Below, piece by piece: positions 34,957 through 42,780 of a stretch of 64,000 nucleotides of DNA. The first letter of the stretch is position 1; every line of letters starts with the position of its first letter. Origin of the DNA: CAYUUW01 sp964448005. GTDB lineage: Bacteria > Patescibacteriota > Gracilibacteria > UM-FILTER-43-11. A model generated the notes under the pieces. It worked only from the letters and a program-made list of their open reading frames with translations. It had not been told where the DNA came from and searched no databases. Location of the stretch: the NCBI GenBank assembly GCA_964448005.1, contig CAYUUW010000002.1:1-64000 (forward strand), written 5' to 3'. The position numbers were made by a program, and so were the translations under genes.

Positions 34957-35256
34957 ATGGAACTCGCCAATGTCCTGATTGCGCCGGTGGTCACGGAGAA
35001 ATCCGCCCAAGCCCAGCAGTTGGGCAAATACACCTTCCTGGTCCGTCCTTCCGCCAACAAGATTCTCGTCTCCAAGGCGGTCGAAATGGCCTATGGGGTC
35101 AAAGTGAAAGCCGTGAACATGATTCCTGTGCGCCAAAAGGCCCGCATCGTTGCTCGCGGTCGCACTGTCCGCAAGCGCTCTGCCTCTCTCAAGGCAGTGG
35201 TCACTCTCCATCCCAAGCAGACTCTGGACTTTAACAAAGTAAAAACTTCCAAGTAA
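34957..35256 (+). CDS. rplW: 50S ribosomal protein L23
   Basis: A 99-residue protein at the tunnel exit, the docking site for SRP and trigger factor. LIAPVVTEKSAQAQQLGKYTFLV and VEMAYGVKVKAVNMI are typical. ATG 34957 is preferred over 34933 because MELANVLIAPVVTEK fits the family. It overlaps the rplB start by one base (TAATG). Confidence 0.95.
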   Translation: MELANVLIAPVVTEKSAQAQQLGKYTFLVRPSANKILVSKAVEMAYGVKVKAVNMIPVRQKARIVARGRTVRKRSASLKAVVTLHPKQTLDFNKVKTSK

Positions 35257-36098
35257 TGGCCATCAAGAAGTACAAGCCCACAACGCCGGGCCGCAGGCAA
35301 ATGACCGTGGTGGACTACAGCGGACTCAGCTCGGCCGAAGTCCCCAAGCGCTTGGTCCGTCCCATTCCTAAAAAATCCGGGCGCAACAACCAGGGCAAAA
35401 TCACTGTTCGCCACCGCGGAGGCGGCGTGAAGCGACAGTATCGCCTCATCGACCAGAGCCGCACCGGCAAGACCAATGTTCCTGCCGTGGTCGAGGCGAT
35501 CCAATACGATCCCAACCGCACGGCCTTCATTGCCCTGCTTCGCTACGAGGATGGGGAACGCCGCTATATCCTGGCCCCCGATCAGCTCAAGGAAGGGGAC
35601 CAGCTGGTATGCAGCCCCAAGGCCAAAGTGAAGTTGGGCAACCGCATGCAGCTCAGGAATATTCCTGTGGGCTACGACATCCACGATCTGGAGCTTCATC
35701 CAGGCAAGGGCTCGCAGGCTGTCCGAAGCGCAGGAGCCGCCGCCAAGATCACCTCGCTGGACACCGAAATGGCTCAGGTCATGCTGCCCTCCGGATCCGT
35801 GCGCTTTGTTTCCAAGGATTGCTACGCCACCCTGGGAATCGTCAGCAACCTGGACCACAGCAACGTGAACCTGGGCAAGGCCGGGCGAAAGCGCCTGATG
35901 GGCTGGCGTCCTGAGGTTCTGGGAAAATCCATGAACGCCGTCGACCATCCGCACGGAGGAGGAGAGGGCCATTCTCCTATCGGCCTGAAGAGCCCGAAAA
36001 CCCCCTGGGGACTTCCTGCTCTTGGTGTCAAGACGCGCCGCAGGAAGAAGCATTCAGACCACCTGATCGTCCGCGGACGCCGCAAGAAGAATGCTTAG
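35256..36098 (+). CDS. rplB: 50S ribosomal protein L2
   Basis: A 280-residue protein needed for subunit association and peptidyl transfer. KKYKPTTPGRRQMTVVDY, GRNNQGKITVRHRGGGVKRQYR, and the conserved C-terminal NAVDHPHGGGEGHSPIG containing the essential His are present. Starts within the stop of rplW, suggesting translational coupling. Confidence 0.98.
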   Translation: MAIKKYKPTTPGRRQMTVVDYSGLSSAEVPKRLVRPIPKKSGRNNQGKITVRHRGGGVKRQYRLIDQSRTGKTNVPAVVEAIQYDPNRTAFIALLRYEDGERRYILAPDQLKEGDQLVCSPKAKVKLGNRMQLRNIPVGYDIHDLELHPGKGSQAVRSAGAAAKITSLDTEMAQVMLPSGSVRFVSKDCYATLGIVSNLDHSNVNLGKAGRKRLMGWRPEVLGKSMNAVDHPHGGGEGHSPIGLKSPKTPWGLPALGVKTRRRKKHSDHLIVRGRRKKNA

Positions 36099-36143
36099 TC
36101 TCCTTATTACCAAATCCTTTCAAACCGTAACTTTTTCATTCCC

Positions 36144-36425
36144 ATGAGCCGAAGCCTTAAAAAAGGAATGTACGTCGACCCCAAGCTCCTCAAGAAAATC
36201 CGCAAAATGGAGGAGGAGGAGAAGGCGGGAGGAAAACGCCGTCCGATCACCACTTGGGCTCGCCGCTCCACCATATCGCCTGAGTTTGTAGGCCACAACT
36301 TCGGTGTCCACAACGGAAAAAGCCATATTCCCGTCCACGTGACCGAAAATATGGTCGGGCACATCCTGGGGGAATTCGCTCCCACGAGGAAGTTCAGGGC
36401 CCATGGCGGAAAGATGGCAAAATAA
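36144..36425 (+). CDS. rpsS: 30S ribosomal protein S19
   Basis: A 93-residue protein of the 30S head, which binds 16S rRNA as a complex with S13. MSRSLKKGMYVDPKLL, TWARRSTISPEFVGHNFGVHNG and GHILGEFAPTRKFRAHGG are family hallmarks. It lies 45 bases after rplB. Confidence 0.97.
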   Translation: MSRSLKKGMYVDPKLLKKIRKMEEEEKAGGKRRPITTWARRSTISPEFVGHNFGVHNGKSHIPVHVTENMVGHILGEFAPTRKFRAHGGKMAK

Positions 36426-36471
36426 GCTCTAAAAATCCACTTCCAAGAAAAAGACCCTAATTCACCCCCCG

Positions 36472-36963
36472 ATGAAAGCAATCCTCAGGCAAAGCCGCAT
36501 CTCTCCCAAAAAAGCCAATCTGGTGGCCGGGATGGTCCGCGGGAAAAACGTGAGCCAGGCCTTGGACATTCTCCGCTTCACTCCAAAAAAAGCCGCAGCG
36601 ATCCTCTACAAAGTGATTCATTCCGCTGCATCCAACGCCAAAGCCAATTTTGGACAATCCACGGAAGCCCTTATGATCACCAGCATCCTGGTGACCAAAG
36701 GCACCACCTACCAGCGCGCCATTAAAATATCCCGCGGCCGCAGCCATCCTATCCGCAAGCGCACCGCCCACATCACCGTCGAGGTAGGCCTTCCTGCGGG
36801 CGAGATCGCGCAGCCCGCTCTGAAGAAGGAAGTGGCGGCGGAAAAAGAAGCTCCGAAAAAAGCCTCCGCCAAGGAGAAGCCCAAAAAAGCTGTCGCAGCC
36901 AAGGAGAGGCCGGCAGCCAAAAAGACCGCAAAATCCGCTTCCTCCGCAAAAAAAGCCAGCTAA
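36472..36963 (+). CDS. rplV: 50S ribosomal protein L22 with a Lys/Ala-rich tail
   Basis: A 163-residue protein. The core (about 1-110) has LRQSRISPKKANLVAGMVRG and SRGRSHPIRKRTAHITVEV and lines the exit tunnel. The last 50 residues are a low-complexity Lys/Ala/Glu tail (KKEVAAEKEAPKKASAKEK and on) absent from standard L22; such tails probably contact rRNA or are disordered. Confidence 0.95.
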   Translation: MKAILRQSRISPKKANLVAGMVRGKNVSQALDILRFTPKKAAAILYKVIHSAASNAKANFGQSTEALMITSILVTKGTTYQRAIKISRGRSHPIRKRTAHITVEVGLPAGEIAQPALKKEVAAEKEAPKKASAKEKPKKAVAAKERPAAKKTAKSASSAKKAS

Positions 36964-36988
36964 TTTATTCCCCTTAATCGCCTATTGA

Positions 36989-37654
36989 ATGGGACAGAAA
37001 GTCAATCCGATCAGCCTGCGCATAGCGATCATCAACACCTGGGGCTCCAGCTGGTTCGCCCAGGGAAAGAAGTACGCTGACCTGTTCCACAAGGATCTGG
37101 GTTTGCGGGAAGCCATCCATGAAAAGCTAAAGAGCGCCGGAATCGCCAAAGTAGACATCGAGCGCTCCGCCAAGAAGGTGGTGGCGAACATCCACGCCGC
37201 CAAGCCTGGGCTCATCATTGGGCGGCAAGGTGTGGCTGTAGAGGATCTGCGCGAATTCCTGAGCAAAAAATTCCACGAGCAGATCGAAGTCAATGTTCTG
37301 GAGGTGGCTCAGCCCAACTTGGTCGCCGTGCTGATTGGGGAAATGGTTGCCGCCCAGATCGAAAAGCGCATGGCTTACCGCCGCGCTGCCAAGCAGGCCT
37401 TGAAGATGATCATGGAAGCCGGTGCCAAGGGAGCCAAGATTCAGGTTTCCGGACGCCTCAATGGAGTGGAGATTTCTCGTGAGGATTCGTTCAAGGAAGG
37501 GAATGTTCCCCTCCATACCCTGCGCGCCGACATCGACTATGCTCACGTTGGAGCCCAGACCACCTATGGCGTCATTGGCATCAAAGTCTGGATCTACCGC
37601 AAAATGATCTTCAAGAAGGGCGCTGAATCCGCCCTTGCCCAAGCCGCTGCCTGA
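36989..37654 (+). CDS. rpsC: 30S ribosomal protein S3
   Basis: A 221-residue protein at the mRNA entry tunnel with helicase activity. MGQKVNPISLRIAI, the KH domain with PGLIIGRQGVAVEDLRE, then the C-terminal domain AKGAKIQVSGRLNGVEISRE and TTYGVIGIKVWIYR. It is preceded by CTTAATCGCC and lies 25 bases after rplV. Confidence 0.97.
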   Translation: MGQKVNPISLRIAIINTWGSSWFAQGKKYADLFHKDLGLREAIHEKLKSAGIAKVDIERSAKKVVANIHAAKPGLIIGRQGVAVEDLREFLSKKFHEQIEVNVLEVAQPNLVAVLIGEMVAAQIEKRMAYRRAAKQALKMIMEAGAKGAKIQVSGRLNGVEISREDSFKEGNVPLHTLRADIDYAHVGAQTTYGVIGIKVWIYRKMIFKKGAESALAQAAA

Positions 37655-37679
37655 TCCCATCTCTTAAGTCCCCTATCCC

Positions 37680-38096
37680 ATGCTTCAGCCCGCAAGGCAA
37701 AAATACAGGAAGTCCCACCGCGACCGAGGAGGCTTCGGCGGAAAATCCAAGGCCGGCAATGATGTTTCCCATGGGTTCATTGGCCTCAAGGCCATCACAG
37801 GAGGAGAAATCACTTCTCGCCAAATCGAAGCCGCTCGCCGAGCCATGGCTCGCTCTGTCAAGCGCGGCGGAAAAATATGGATCCGAATCTTCCCCCATAA
37901 ACCCATCACCCGAAAGGCCGCGGAAGTTCCGATGGGATCAGGAAAAGGCGGCGTAGAGTTTTTCGTTTCCAAGGTCAAGCCTGGAAAAATCCTCTTCGAA
38001 ATGGATGGGATTTCCGAAGAGCTGGCCCGCGAAGCCCTTAAGCTGGCAAGCTCCAAGCTTCCCGTAAAGACAAGGGCAGTCTTGCATCATACTTGA
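37680..38096 (+). CDS. rplP: 50S ribosomal protein L16
   Basis: A 138-residue protein near the A-site tRNA elbow. MLQPARQKYRKSHRDRG, GFIGLKAITGGEITSRQIEAARRAM and KPITRKAAEVPMGSGKGGVEF identify it. It is 25 bases after rpsC and 21 before rpmC. Confidence 0.97.
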   Translation: MLQPARQKYRKSHRDRGGFGGKSKAGNDVSHGFIGLKAITGGEITSRQIEAARRAMARSVKRGGKIWIRIFPHKPITRKAAEVPMGSGKGGVEFFVSKVKPGKILFEMDGISEELAREALKLASSKLPVKTRAVLHHT

Positions 38097-38117
38097 GAAT
38101 CCATTAAAGTCAGACCC

Positions 38118-38339
38118 ATGCTTTCTTCCCAGGAACTCAAATCATCGACCCTTCAGGAGCTTCTCAAGGAGCTTCATGGCGCTCGCCAGGAAAGCCAGCG
38201 GATTCGCCTTGGCCTCAAGACGAGCCATCTCAAAGACTCCAGCTTGGCTGGCCGATGGAAGCGCTACATTGCCCGAATTCTGACTCTTCTCAGGGAGATC
38301 GAATTGGATGAGCAGGTGAAGAAAGCCAACCAGATCTGA
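38118..38339 (+). CDS. rpmC: 50S ribosomal protein L29
   Basis: A 73-residue helical hairpin protein next to L23 at the tunnel exit. LSSQELKSSTLQELLKELHGAR, then RKS-like region replaced by LAGRWKRYIARILTLLREIE. The position between rplP and rpsQ confirms the identity, since sequence conservation is modest. Confidence 0.9.
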   Translation: MLSSQELKSSTLQELLKELHGARQESQRIRLGLKTSHLKDSSLAGRWKRYIARILTLLREIELDEQVKKANQI

Positions 38340-38361
38340 TTCCCCCTTTAATCTTTCCATC

Positions 38362-38598
38362 ATGAGAACCAAAACAGGAATCATTGTCAGCAACAAGGGC
38401 AAGAAAACCTTGGTTGTCCAAGTCACTTCCTCCAAGCTGGACCAGAAATACAACAAGCGATACTCGGTTTTCAGCAAATTCCATGCCCATTGCGAGGATG
38501 AGCAGGCCTACCAGATTGGCCAAACCGTCACCATTCAGGAGACGCGCCCCATCAGCAAGCTCAAGCGCTGGAAGGTAATCGTTCAGCCTCAATCGTAA
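38362..38598 (+). CDS. rpsQ: 30S ribosomal protein S17
   Basis: A 78-residue OB-fold protein and early 30S assembly factor. RTKTGIIVSNKGKKTLVVQV, RYSVFSKFHAHCED, GQTVTIQETRPISKLKRWKV match the family. TTTAATCTTT precedes the start. Confidence 0.95.
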   Translation: MRTKTGIIVSNKGKKTLVVQVTSSKLDQKYNKRYSVFSKFHAHCEDEQAYQIGQTVTIQETRPISKLKRWKVIVQPQS

Positions 38599-38667
38599 AA
38601 AACTCCTCAAGCTTTCTTTCCGGCATAAAGTTACCCCAATTCACTATCTTCAGCTAAAACCCATCCG

Positions 38668-39036
38668 ATGATCCAAACTCAAACTCTGCTCAATGTCGCT
38701 GACAACACAGGGGCCAAGCTGGCCATGTGCATCAAGGTCCTGGGCGGCTCCAAGCACCGTTATGCCCGAGTGGGGGATCTGGTTGTCGTAGCCATCAAAA
38801 ACGCTTCCTTCAAGGGCGTGGTCAAGGATCATACGGTCCAAAGGGCTGTGGTGGTCCGAACCAAGCAGTCTATACGCAGGGAAGACGGATCCTACCTTCG
38901 CTTTGACGACAATGCGGTGGTCATCGTCAATGCTGACGGCCAGCCCAAAGGAACCCGCGTTTTCGGCCCCATCGCCCGCGAGCTTCGCCCTCGAGGCTAC
39001 CAGAAGATCATTTCCCAAGCCCCCGAAGTCCTTTAG
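38668..39036 (+). CDS. rplN: 50S ribosomal protein L14
   Basis: A 122-residue protein at the subunit interface. MIQTQTLLNVADNTGAKLAMC, IRREDGSYLRFDDNAVVIVN and GTRVFGPIARELR are invariant blocks. The 69-base gap from rpsQ is the largest within this part of the operon. Confidence 0.97.
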   Translation: MIQTQTLLNVADNTGAKLAMCIKVLGGSKHRYARVGDLVVVAIKNASFKGVVKDHTVQRAVVVRTKQSIRREDGSYLRFDDNAVVIVNADGQPKGTRVFGPIARELRPRGYQKIISQAPEVL

Positions 39037-39068
39037 TCGGGCTCGGCCAAAATAATCCAATCTCATCC

Positions 39069-39416
39069 ATGAAGATCAAAGTCAACGATTCCGTGCTCGT
39101 GGTTGCCGGCAAATACAAGGGGAAGACAGGAAGGGTCATGCGCGTGCATGAGGATTCCAAGCGCATTACGGTGGAGGGAATCAATATCCGCACTCGCCAC
39201 ATACCCAAAACAGCTTCCCGGCCAGGCCAGCGAGTGACTTACGAAGCGCCCTTCGACGCCTCCAACACCATGGTGCTTTGCCCCAAGACCAACAAGCCCA
39301 CTCGCGTCGGCTACAAGATCCTTGAAAACGGAAAGAAATGCAGGGTCGCCAAGCGCTCCGGAGAACAGCTCGACCAGGCCTTCAAAAAAGCCTCTCCCAA
39401 GAAAAAGGAAAAATAG
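39069..39416 (+). CDS. rplX: 50S ribosomal protein L24
   Basis: A 115-residue KOW-domain protein that initiates 50S assembly. KVNDSVLVVAGKYKGKTGRV, then VEGINIRTRHIPK and the C-terminal RVGYKILENGKKCRVAKRSG. Confidence 0.95.
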   Translation: MKIKVNDSVLVVAGKYKGKTGRVMRVHEDSKRITVEGINIRTRHIPKTASRPGQRVTYEAPFDASNTMVLCPKTNKPTRVGYKILENGKKCRVAKRSGEQLDQAFKKASPKKKEK

Positions 39417-39447
39417 ACTCCTTCTAAATTCTTAAACTTCAAATTGG

Positions 39448-39993
39448 ATGCCTGCTCACGAAGACTTCAAATCAAAGATCCTGCCCAAAGTGCAGAAGGA
39501 GATGGGGCTGAAAAACCCCATGCAAGTCCCTCGTCTCTCCAAGGTGACCATCAATGTCGGAATTGGAACGTTGACGAGAAAGACCAAGGATTTCTCCGAT
39601 GTGATCGAAAACATCGCCAAGATTTCCGGGCAGAAGCCCGTTGTCTCCAAGTCCAGGATGGCCATTTCCAACTTCAAGCTCCGCAAAGGCATGCCAGTAG
39701 GGATTGTGGCTACCCTTCGAGGGAAAGCGATGCATGAATTCATCTACCGCTTGGTCCACATCGTTCTGCCTCGCGTCAGGGACTTCCGCGGCCTGAACCC
39801 TAAGGCCTTCGATGGCTCGGGAAACTATAGCATCGGATTCAAGGAAGCCCTTGTCTTCCCGGAAATCAATCCCGACGATCTGCTCAATGTCCATGGCATC
39901 CAGATCACGGTTTGCACTACCGCCAAGGACAACGCTACCGGCAAGGCCCTTCTGGAGCACGTGGGATTCCCTTTCCGCAAAAGCCAGAAATAG
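39448..39993 (+). CDS. rplE: 50S ribosomal protein L5
   Basis: A 181-residue 5S rRNA-binding protein that contacts the P-site tRNA. KVQKEMGLKNPMQVPRLSKV, GQKPVVSKSRMAISNFKLR, PRVRDFRGLNPKAFDGSGNY and a C-terminal TTAKDNATGKALLEHVGFPF are clear. Confidence 0.97.
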   Translation: MPAHEDFKSKILPKVQKEMGLKNPMQVPRLSKVTINVGIGTLTRKTKDFSDVIENIAKISGQKPVVSKSRMAISNFKLRKGMPVGIVATLRGKAMHEFIYRLVHIVLPRVRDFRGLNPKAFDGSGNYSIGFKEALVFPEINPDDLLNVHGIQITVCTTAKDNATGKALLEHVGFPFRKSQK

Positions 39994-40027
39994 CAAGCCA
40001 GAGCTTAACCCCCTAATTCAAAAAAGA

Positions 40028-40297
40028 ATGGCAAAGAAGTCCAGCATCGCCCGCGACGAGAAAAGAAAGCGGATGATCCTCAAATACGCAGCCAAGCGCG
40101 CAGAGCTGAAGGCTAAAGGCGATTACGACGGCCTTTCCAAGCTCCCCCGCAATTCCAGCCCTACTCGCTGGAAGAATCGATGCAAGATTTCCGGCCGTCC
40201 TCGGGGCTACCTTGGATTCTTCGGTATTTCCCGCATCGATTTCCGCCAGCTGGCTTCCAAGGGCCAGGTTCCAGGAATAAGAAAGTCCAGCTGGTAA
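40028..40297 (+). CDS. rpsN: 30S ribosomal protein S14 (zinc-independent form)
   Basis: An 89-residue protein starting MAKKSSIARDEKRKRMI at ATG 40028; the frame is open further upstream in an rplE-overlapping frame, but that is not conserved. NRCKISGRPRGYLGFFGISRIDFRQLA is the C-terminal signature. It has one Cys, so it is the long zinc-free type, not the short four-Cys type. Confidence 0.95.
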   Translation: MAKKSSIARDEKRKRMILKYAAKRAELKAKGDYDGLSKLPRNSSPTRWKNRCKISGRPRGYLGFFGISRIDFRQLASKGQVPGIRKSSW

Positions 40298-40331
40298 GAT
40301 TATTTTAGCTTCAACTAATACGAATTGTCCT

Positions 40332-40715
40332 ATGCACACTGATCCAATTGCGGATCTTCTGACCCGCATCCGCAACGCCGCCAAGGCTCGCCATAAGGCG
40401 GTCCGCATGCCTTCCTCAAAATTCAAGGTCTCCCTTTTGTCCGTTCTGAAAAAAGGCGGCTTCATCCTTGACTTCAAGGAGGAGTCTAGCGGAACAGCCC
40501 GAGAGCTGGTGGTCGAGCTTAGCCCTCAGCACTCGCAGCTCAGCCTCAAGCGCATCAGCAAGCCTGGGCAAAGAATCTACATTCACTCCAGCGACATCAA
40601 GCCGGTCCTGAATGGATACGGCATTGGGGTCATTTCCACCCCCCAAGGGGTGATGACCACCTCCGAAGCCCGCCGCAAAAAATTGGGCGGAGAGCTTCTC
40701 TGCGAAGTCTGGTAG
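40332..40715 (+). CDS. rpsH: 30S ribosomal protein S8
   Basis: A 127-residue protein that binds 16S helix 21 and represses spc operon translation in E. coli. MHTDPIADLLTRIRNAAKARH, then LKRISKPGQRIYIHSSDIKP and GIGVISTPQGVMTTSEARRK. Confidence 0.97.
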   Translation: MHTDPIADLLTRIRNAAKARHKAVRMPSSKFKVSLLSVLKKGGFILDFKEESSGTARELVVELSPQHSQLSLKRISKPGQRIYIHSSDIKPVLNGYGIGVISTPQGVMTTSEARRKKLGGELLCEVW

Positions 40716-40748
40716 TCTCGGCCTATCTTATCCATCCAAAGCATCACC

Positions 40749-41303
40749 ATGTCCCGTATCGGAAAACAATCCATCACCGTTCCAGAAGGAGTCCAGATCG
40801 CCCTCGACGGCAAAGCTGTCAAGGTCAAGGGCAAGAAAGGAGAGCTTTCCTTTGCCCTCCCGGAGTTGGTTGCCGTGGCTCATGAGGGAAACCTTATTTC
40901 CGTGACCCGCCTGGACGACTCTTCCCAAGCCAGAGCTCTCCATGGGCTCAGCCGGGCCTTGATCCAGAACATGGTCACGGGCGTATCCCAAGGTTTCGAG
41001 AAGAAGCTGGAGATCATTGGCGTCGGCTACCGCGCCCAAACCAGCGGAAGGAAGCTCACCATGAGCCTGGGATTCTCCCATCCCATTGAGATGCAGGCGC
41101 CCGAAGGAGTCGAGTTGGAGATGGACAAGGAGGCCAAGGGCAAGAACATTCTGATTGTTCGGGGTTTCGACAGGCAAAAAGTCGGCCAATTCGCGGCCAA
41201 CGTGCGCTCCCATCGCCCCCCTGAGCCCTACAAGGGCAAAGGAATCCGGTATGTCGGCGAGCATGTGGTCCGCAAAGCCGGAAAGACAGCCGGAAAAGAA
41301 TAG
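40749..41303 (+). CDS. rplF: 50S ribosomal protein L6
   Basis: A 184-residue protein near the factor-binding site. MSRIGKQSITVPEGVQI, KGELSFALPE, RALIQNMVTGVSQGFEKKLE, and the C-terminal signature PEPYKGKGIRYVGEHVVRKAG. Confidence 0.97.
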   Translation: MSRIGKQSITVPEGVQIALDGKAVKVKGKKGELSFALPELVAVAHEGNLISVTRLDDSSQARALHGLSRALIQNMVTGVSQGFEKKLEIIGVGYRAQTSGRKLTMSLGFSHPIEMQAPEGVELEMDKEAKGKNILIVRGFDRQKVGQFAANVRSHRPPEPYKGKGIRYVGEHVVRKAGKTAGKE

Positions 41304-41324
41304 TCCTTAATTTAAGCCAAAGCC

Positions 41325-41666
41325 ATGAAGCCCAATAAAGAGCAGCTTCGCAAGAAGCGACATAGGAAAATCCGATCCAGGATCTCCGGAACCGCAAAGC
41401 ACCCTCGCCTAGTTGTTTTCCGCAGCCTCACGGGCATCTATGCTCAGCTAGTGGATGATTCGAGCGGAAAAATCATCGCCGCCTGTTCCTCCCTCAAGCT
41501 CAAGGAAAAAGGCGTGAAGGTGGCCCGATCCGTGGGGATGGGCCTGGCCAAAGCGGCCATGGAGAAGAAGATCGAAAGCTGCGTTTTCGATAGGGGCGGC
41601 TACCTTTATCATGGCCGCGTCAAGGCTTTGGCCGAAGGCGCGAGAGAGGGGGGGCTCAAGTTCTAG
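41325..41666 (+). CDS. rplR: 50S ribosomal protein L18
   Basis: A 113-residue 5S rRNA-binding protein. KRHRKIRSRISGTAKHPRLVVF, YAQLVDDSSGKIIAACSS and FDRGGYLYHGRVKALAEGAREGGLKF. It is 21 bases after rplF, preceded by CTTAATTTAAG. Confidence 0.96.
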   Translation: MKPNKEQLRKKRHRKIRSRISGTAKHPRLVVFRSLTGIYAQLVDDSSGKIIAACSSLKLKEKGVKVARSVGMGLAKAAMEKKIESCVFDRGGYLYHGRVKALAEGAREGGLKF

Positions 41667-41710
41667 CTCTTCCGCCCCGACACTATTAAACTTCCTAAAT
41701 CCCGCTTCAG

Positions 41711-42248
41711 ATGTCCAAGAAAAACTTGAAGAAAGCCCAGTCCCACATGAAAGAGCAGAAGGAGTTCCACGAGGAGGTCCTCAAGGTCGACCGCGTCACT
41801 CGCGTGGTGAAGGGCGGACGGCGCCTCAGGTTCCTGGTCACTGTGGCTATTGGTGACAAGAAAGGGCGGGTGGCGGTCGGCACAGGCAAAGCTTCCGAAG
41901 TGGTCATTGCAATNNNNNNNNNNACTCACCATTCCTTTGACCAAGGGCGACACCATCCCTCACTCCCTTAAGGTGAAGCACAAGGCCGCTCGAATGCTCA
42001 TTCTTCCCGCCTCTCCGGGAACCGGAGTGATTGCCGGAGGAGCTTTGCGCAAGATCCTGCATTTGGCGGGTGTGAAGAATGTCTTGAGCAAAAGCCTGGG
42101 CACCCGCAACACTCTGGTGACGGCTCAAGCCTCCATGAAAGCGCTCCGGACCCTTCGCCAGCCTTTGCCTTCGCGCTCGGCAGCCGCTTCTCTTGCGGAA
42201 CCCAAAGCCGTTTCAGAGCAGGCCCCTGAATCCCCCTCCGTGGCCTAG
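41711..42248 (+). CDS. rpsE: 30S ribosomal protein S5, interrupted by an N gap
   Basis: S5 acts in decoding fidelity. Before the gap: KVDRVTRVVKGGRRLRFLVTVAIG and GTGKASEVVIAI. After it: LTIPLTKGDTIPHS, GTGVIAGGALRKILHLAGV and SLGTRNTLVTAQASMKAL. The residues usually found between (QKAMEKARRNM in E. coli) are missing, so the gap hides about 33 bases; the restored protein would be about 186 residues. The C-terminus has a 25-residue Ala/Pro-rich tail. The next gene is rplO; rpmD is absent. Confidence 0.95.
41914..41923. other. Assembly gap (10 N) hiding about 33 bases of rpsE
   Basis: Frames on the two sides require a true length that is a multiple of three, and family alignment suggests about 11 residues. 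Confidence 0.75.
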
Positions 42249-42286
42249 TGGCAATGCAACCCTTCCCCGAACTAACTCAACCCAGC

Positions 42287-42724
42287 ATGCAGCTCAACCG
42301 AATGAAACCCAATCCCGGCTCCACCCACTCGCGCAAGCGTTTGGGCCGAGGCAATGCCTCCGGCCATGGAACTTTTTGCGGCCGTGGCTGCAAGGGCCAG
42401 GGGCAGCGCAAAAGCGGCAATGTCCGTCCTGGATTCGAAGGAGGGCAGACTCCTCTGATCATGCGCATTCCCAAGCTCAAGGGCTTTAGCAATCCCAACC
42501 GGATCGCCTTCCAGGTGGTCAATGTCGGGGCCCTCAATGCCTATAGCGATGGCGAAGAAGTCAGCATGCTCAGCCTTCTGGAAAAGCGAATCATCTCCAG
42601 CAAACACATGCCCATCAAGATCCTTGGCGAAGGCATATTGGAAAAGAAGCTTGTTGTTAAGGCCCACAAGGTCTCTTCTTCCGCCAAGGAAAAAATCCTG
42701 GCCGCAGGAGGAAAAATCCTTTGA
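42287..42724 (+). CDS. rplO: 50S ribosomal protein L15
   Basis: A 145-residue protein. MQLNRMKPNPGSTHSRKRLGRG, GRGCKGQGQRKSG, RPGFEGGQTPLIMRIPKLKGF and a C-terminal KVSSSAKEKILAAGGKI. ATG 42287 is chosen because MQLNxxKPNPGS matches the family start; 42248 in the same frame is not conserved. It directly follows rpsE with no rpmD. Confidence 0.95.
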   Translation: MQLNRMKPNPGSTHSRKRLGRGNASGHGTFCGRGCKGQGQRKSGNVRPGFEGGQTPLIMRIPKLKGFSNPNRIAFQVVNVGALNAYSDGEEVSMLSLLEKRIISSKHMPIKILGEGILEKKLVVKAHKVSSSAKEKILAAGGKIL

Positions 42725-42780
42725 AGCCCCCTGCTCCGCTCGAGCCTGCTTGCCCTAGAATCCTATAACCGGAAGACAAG

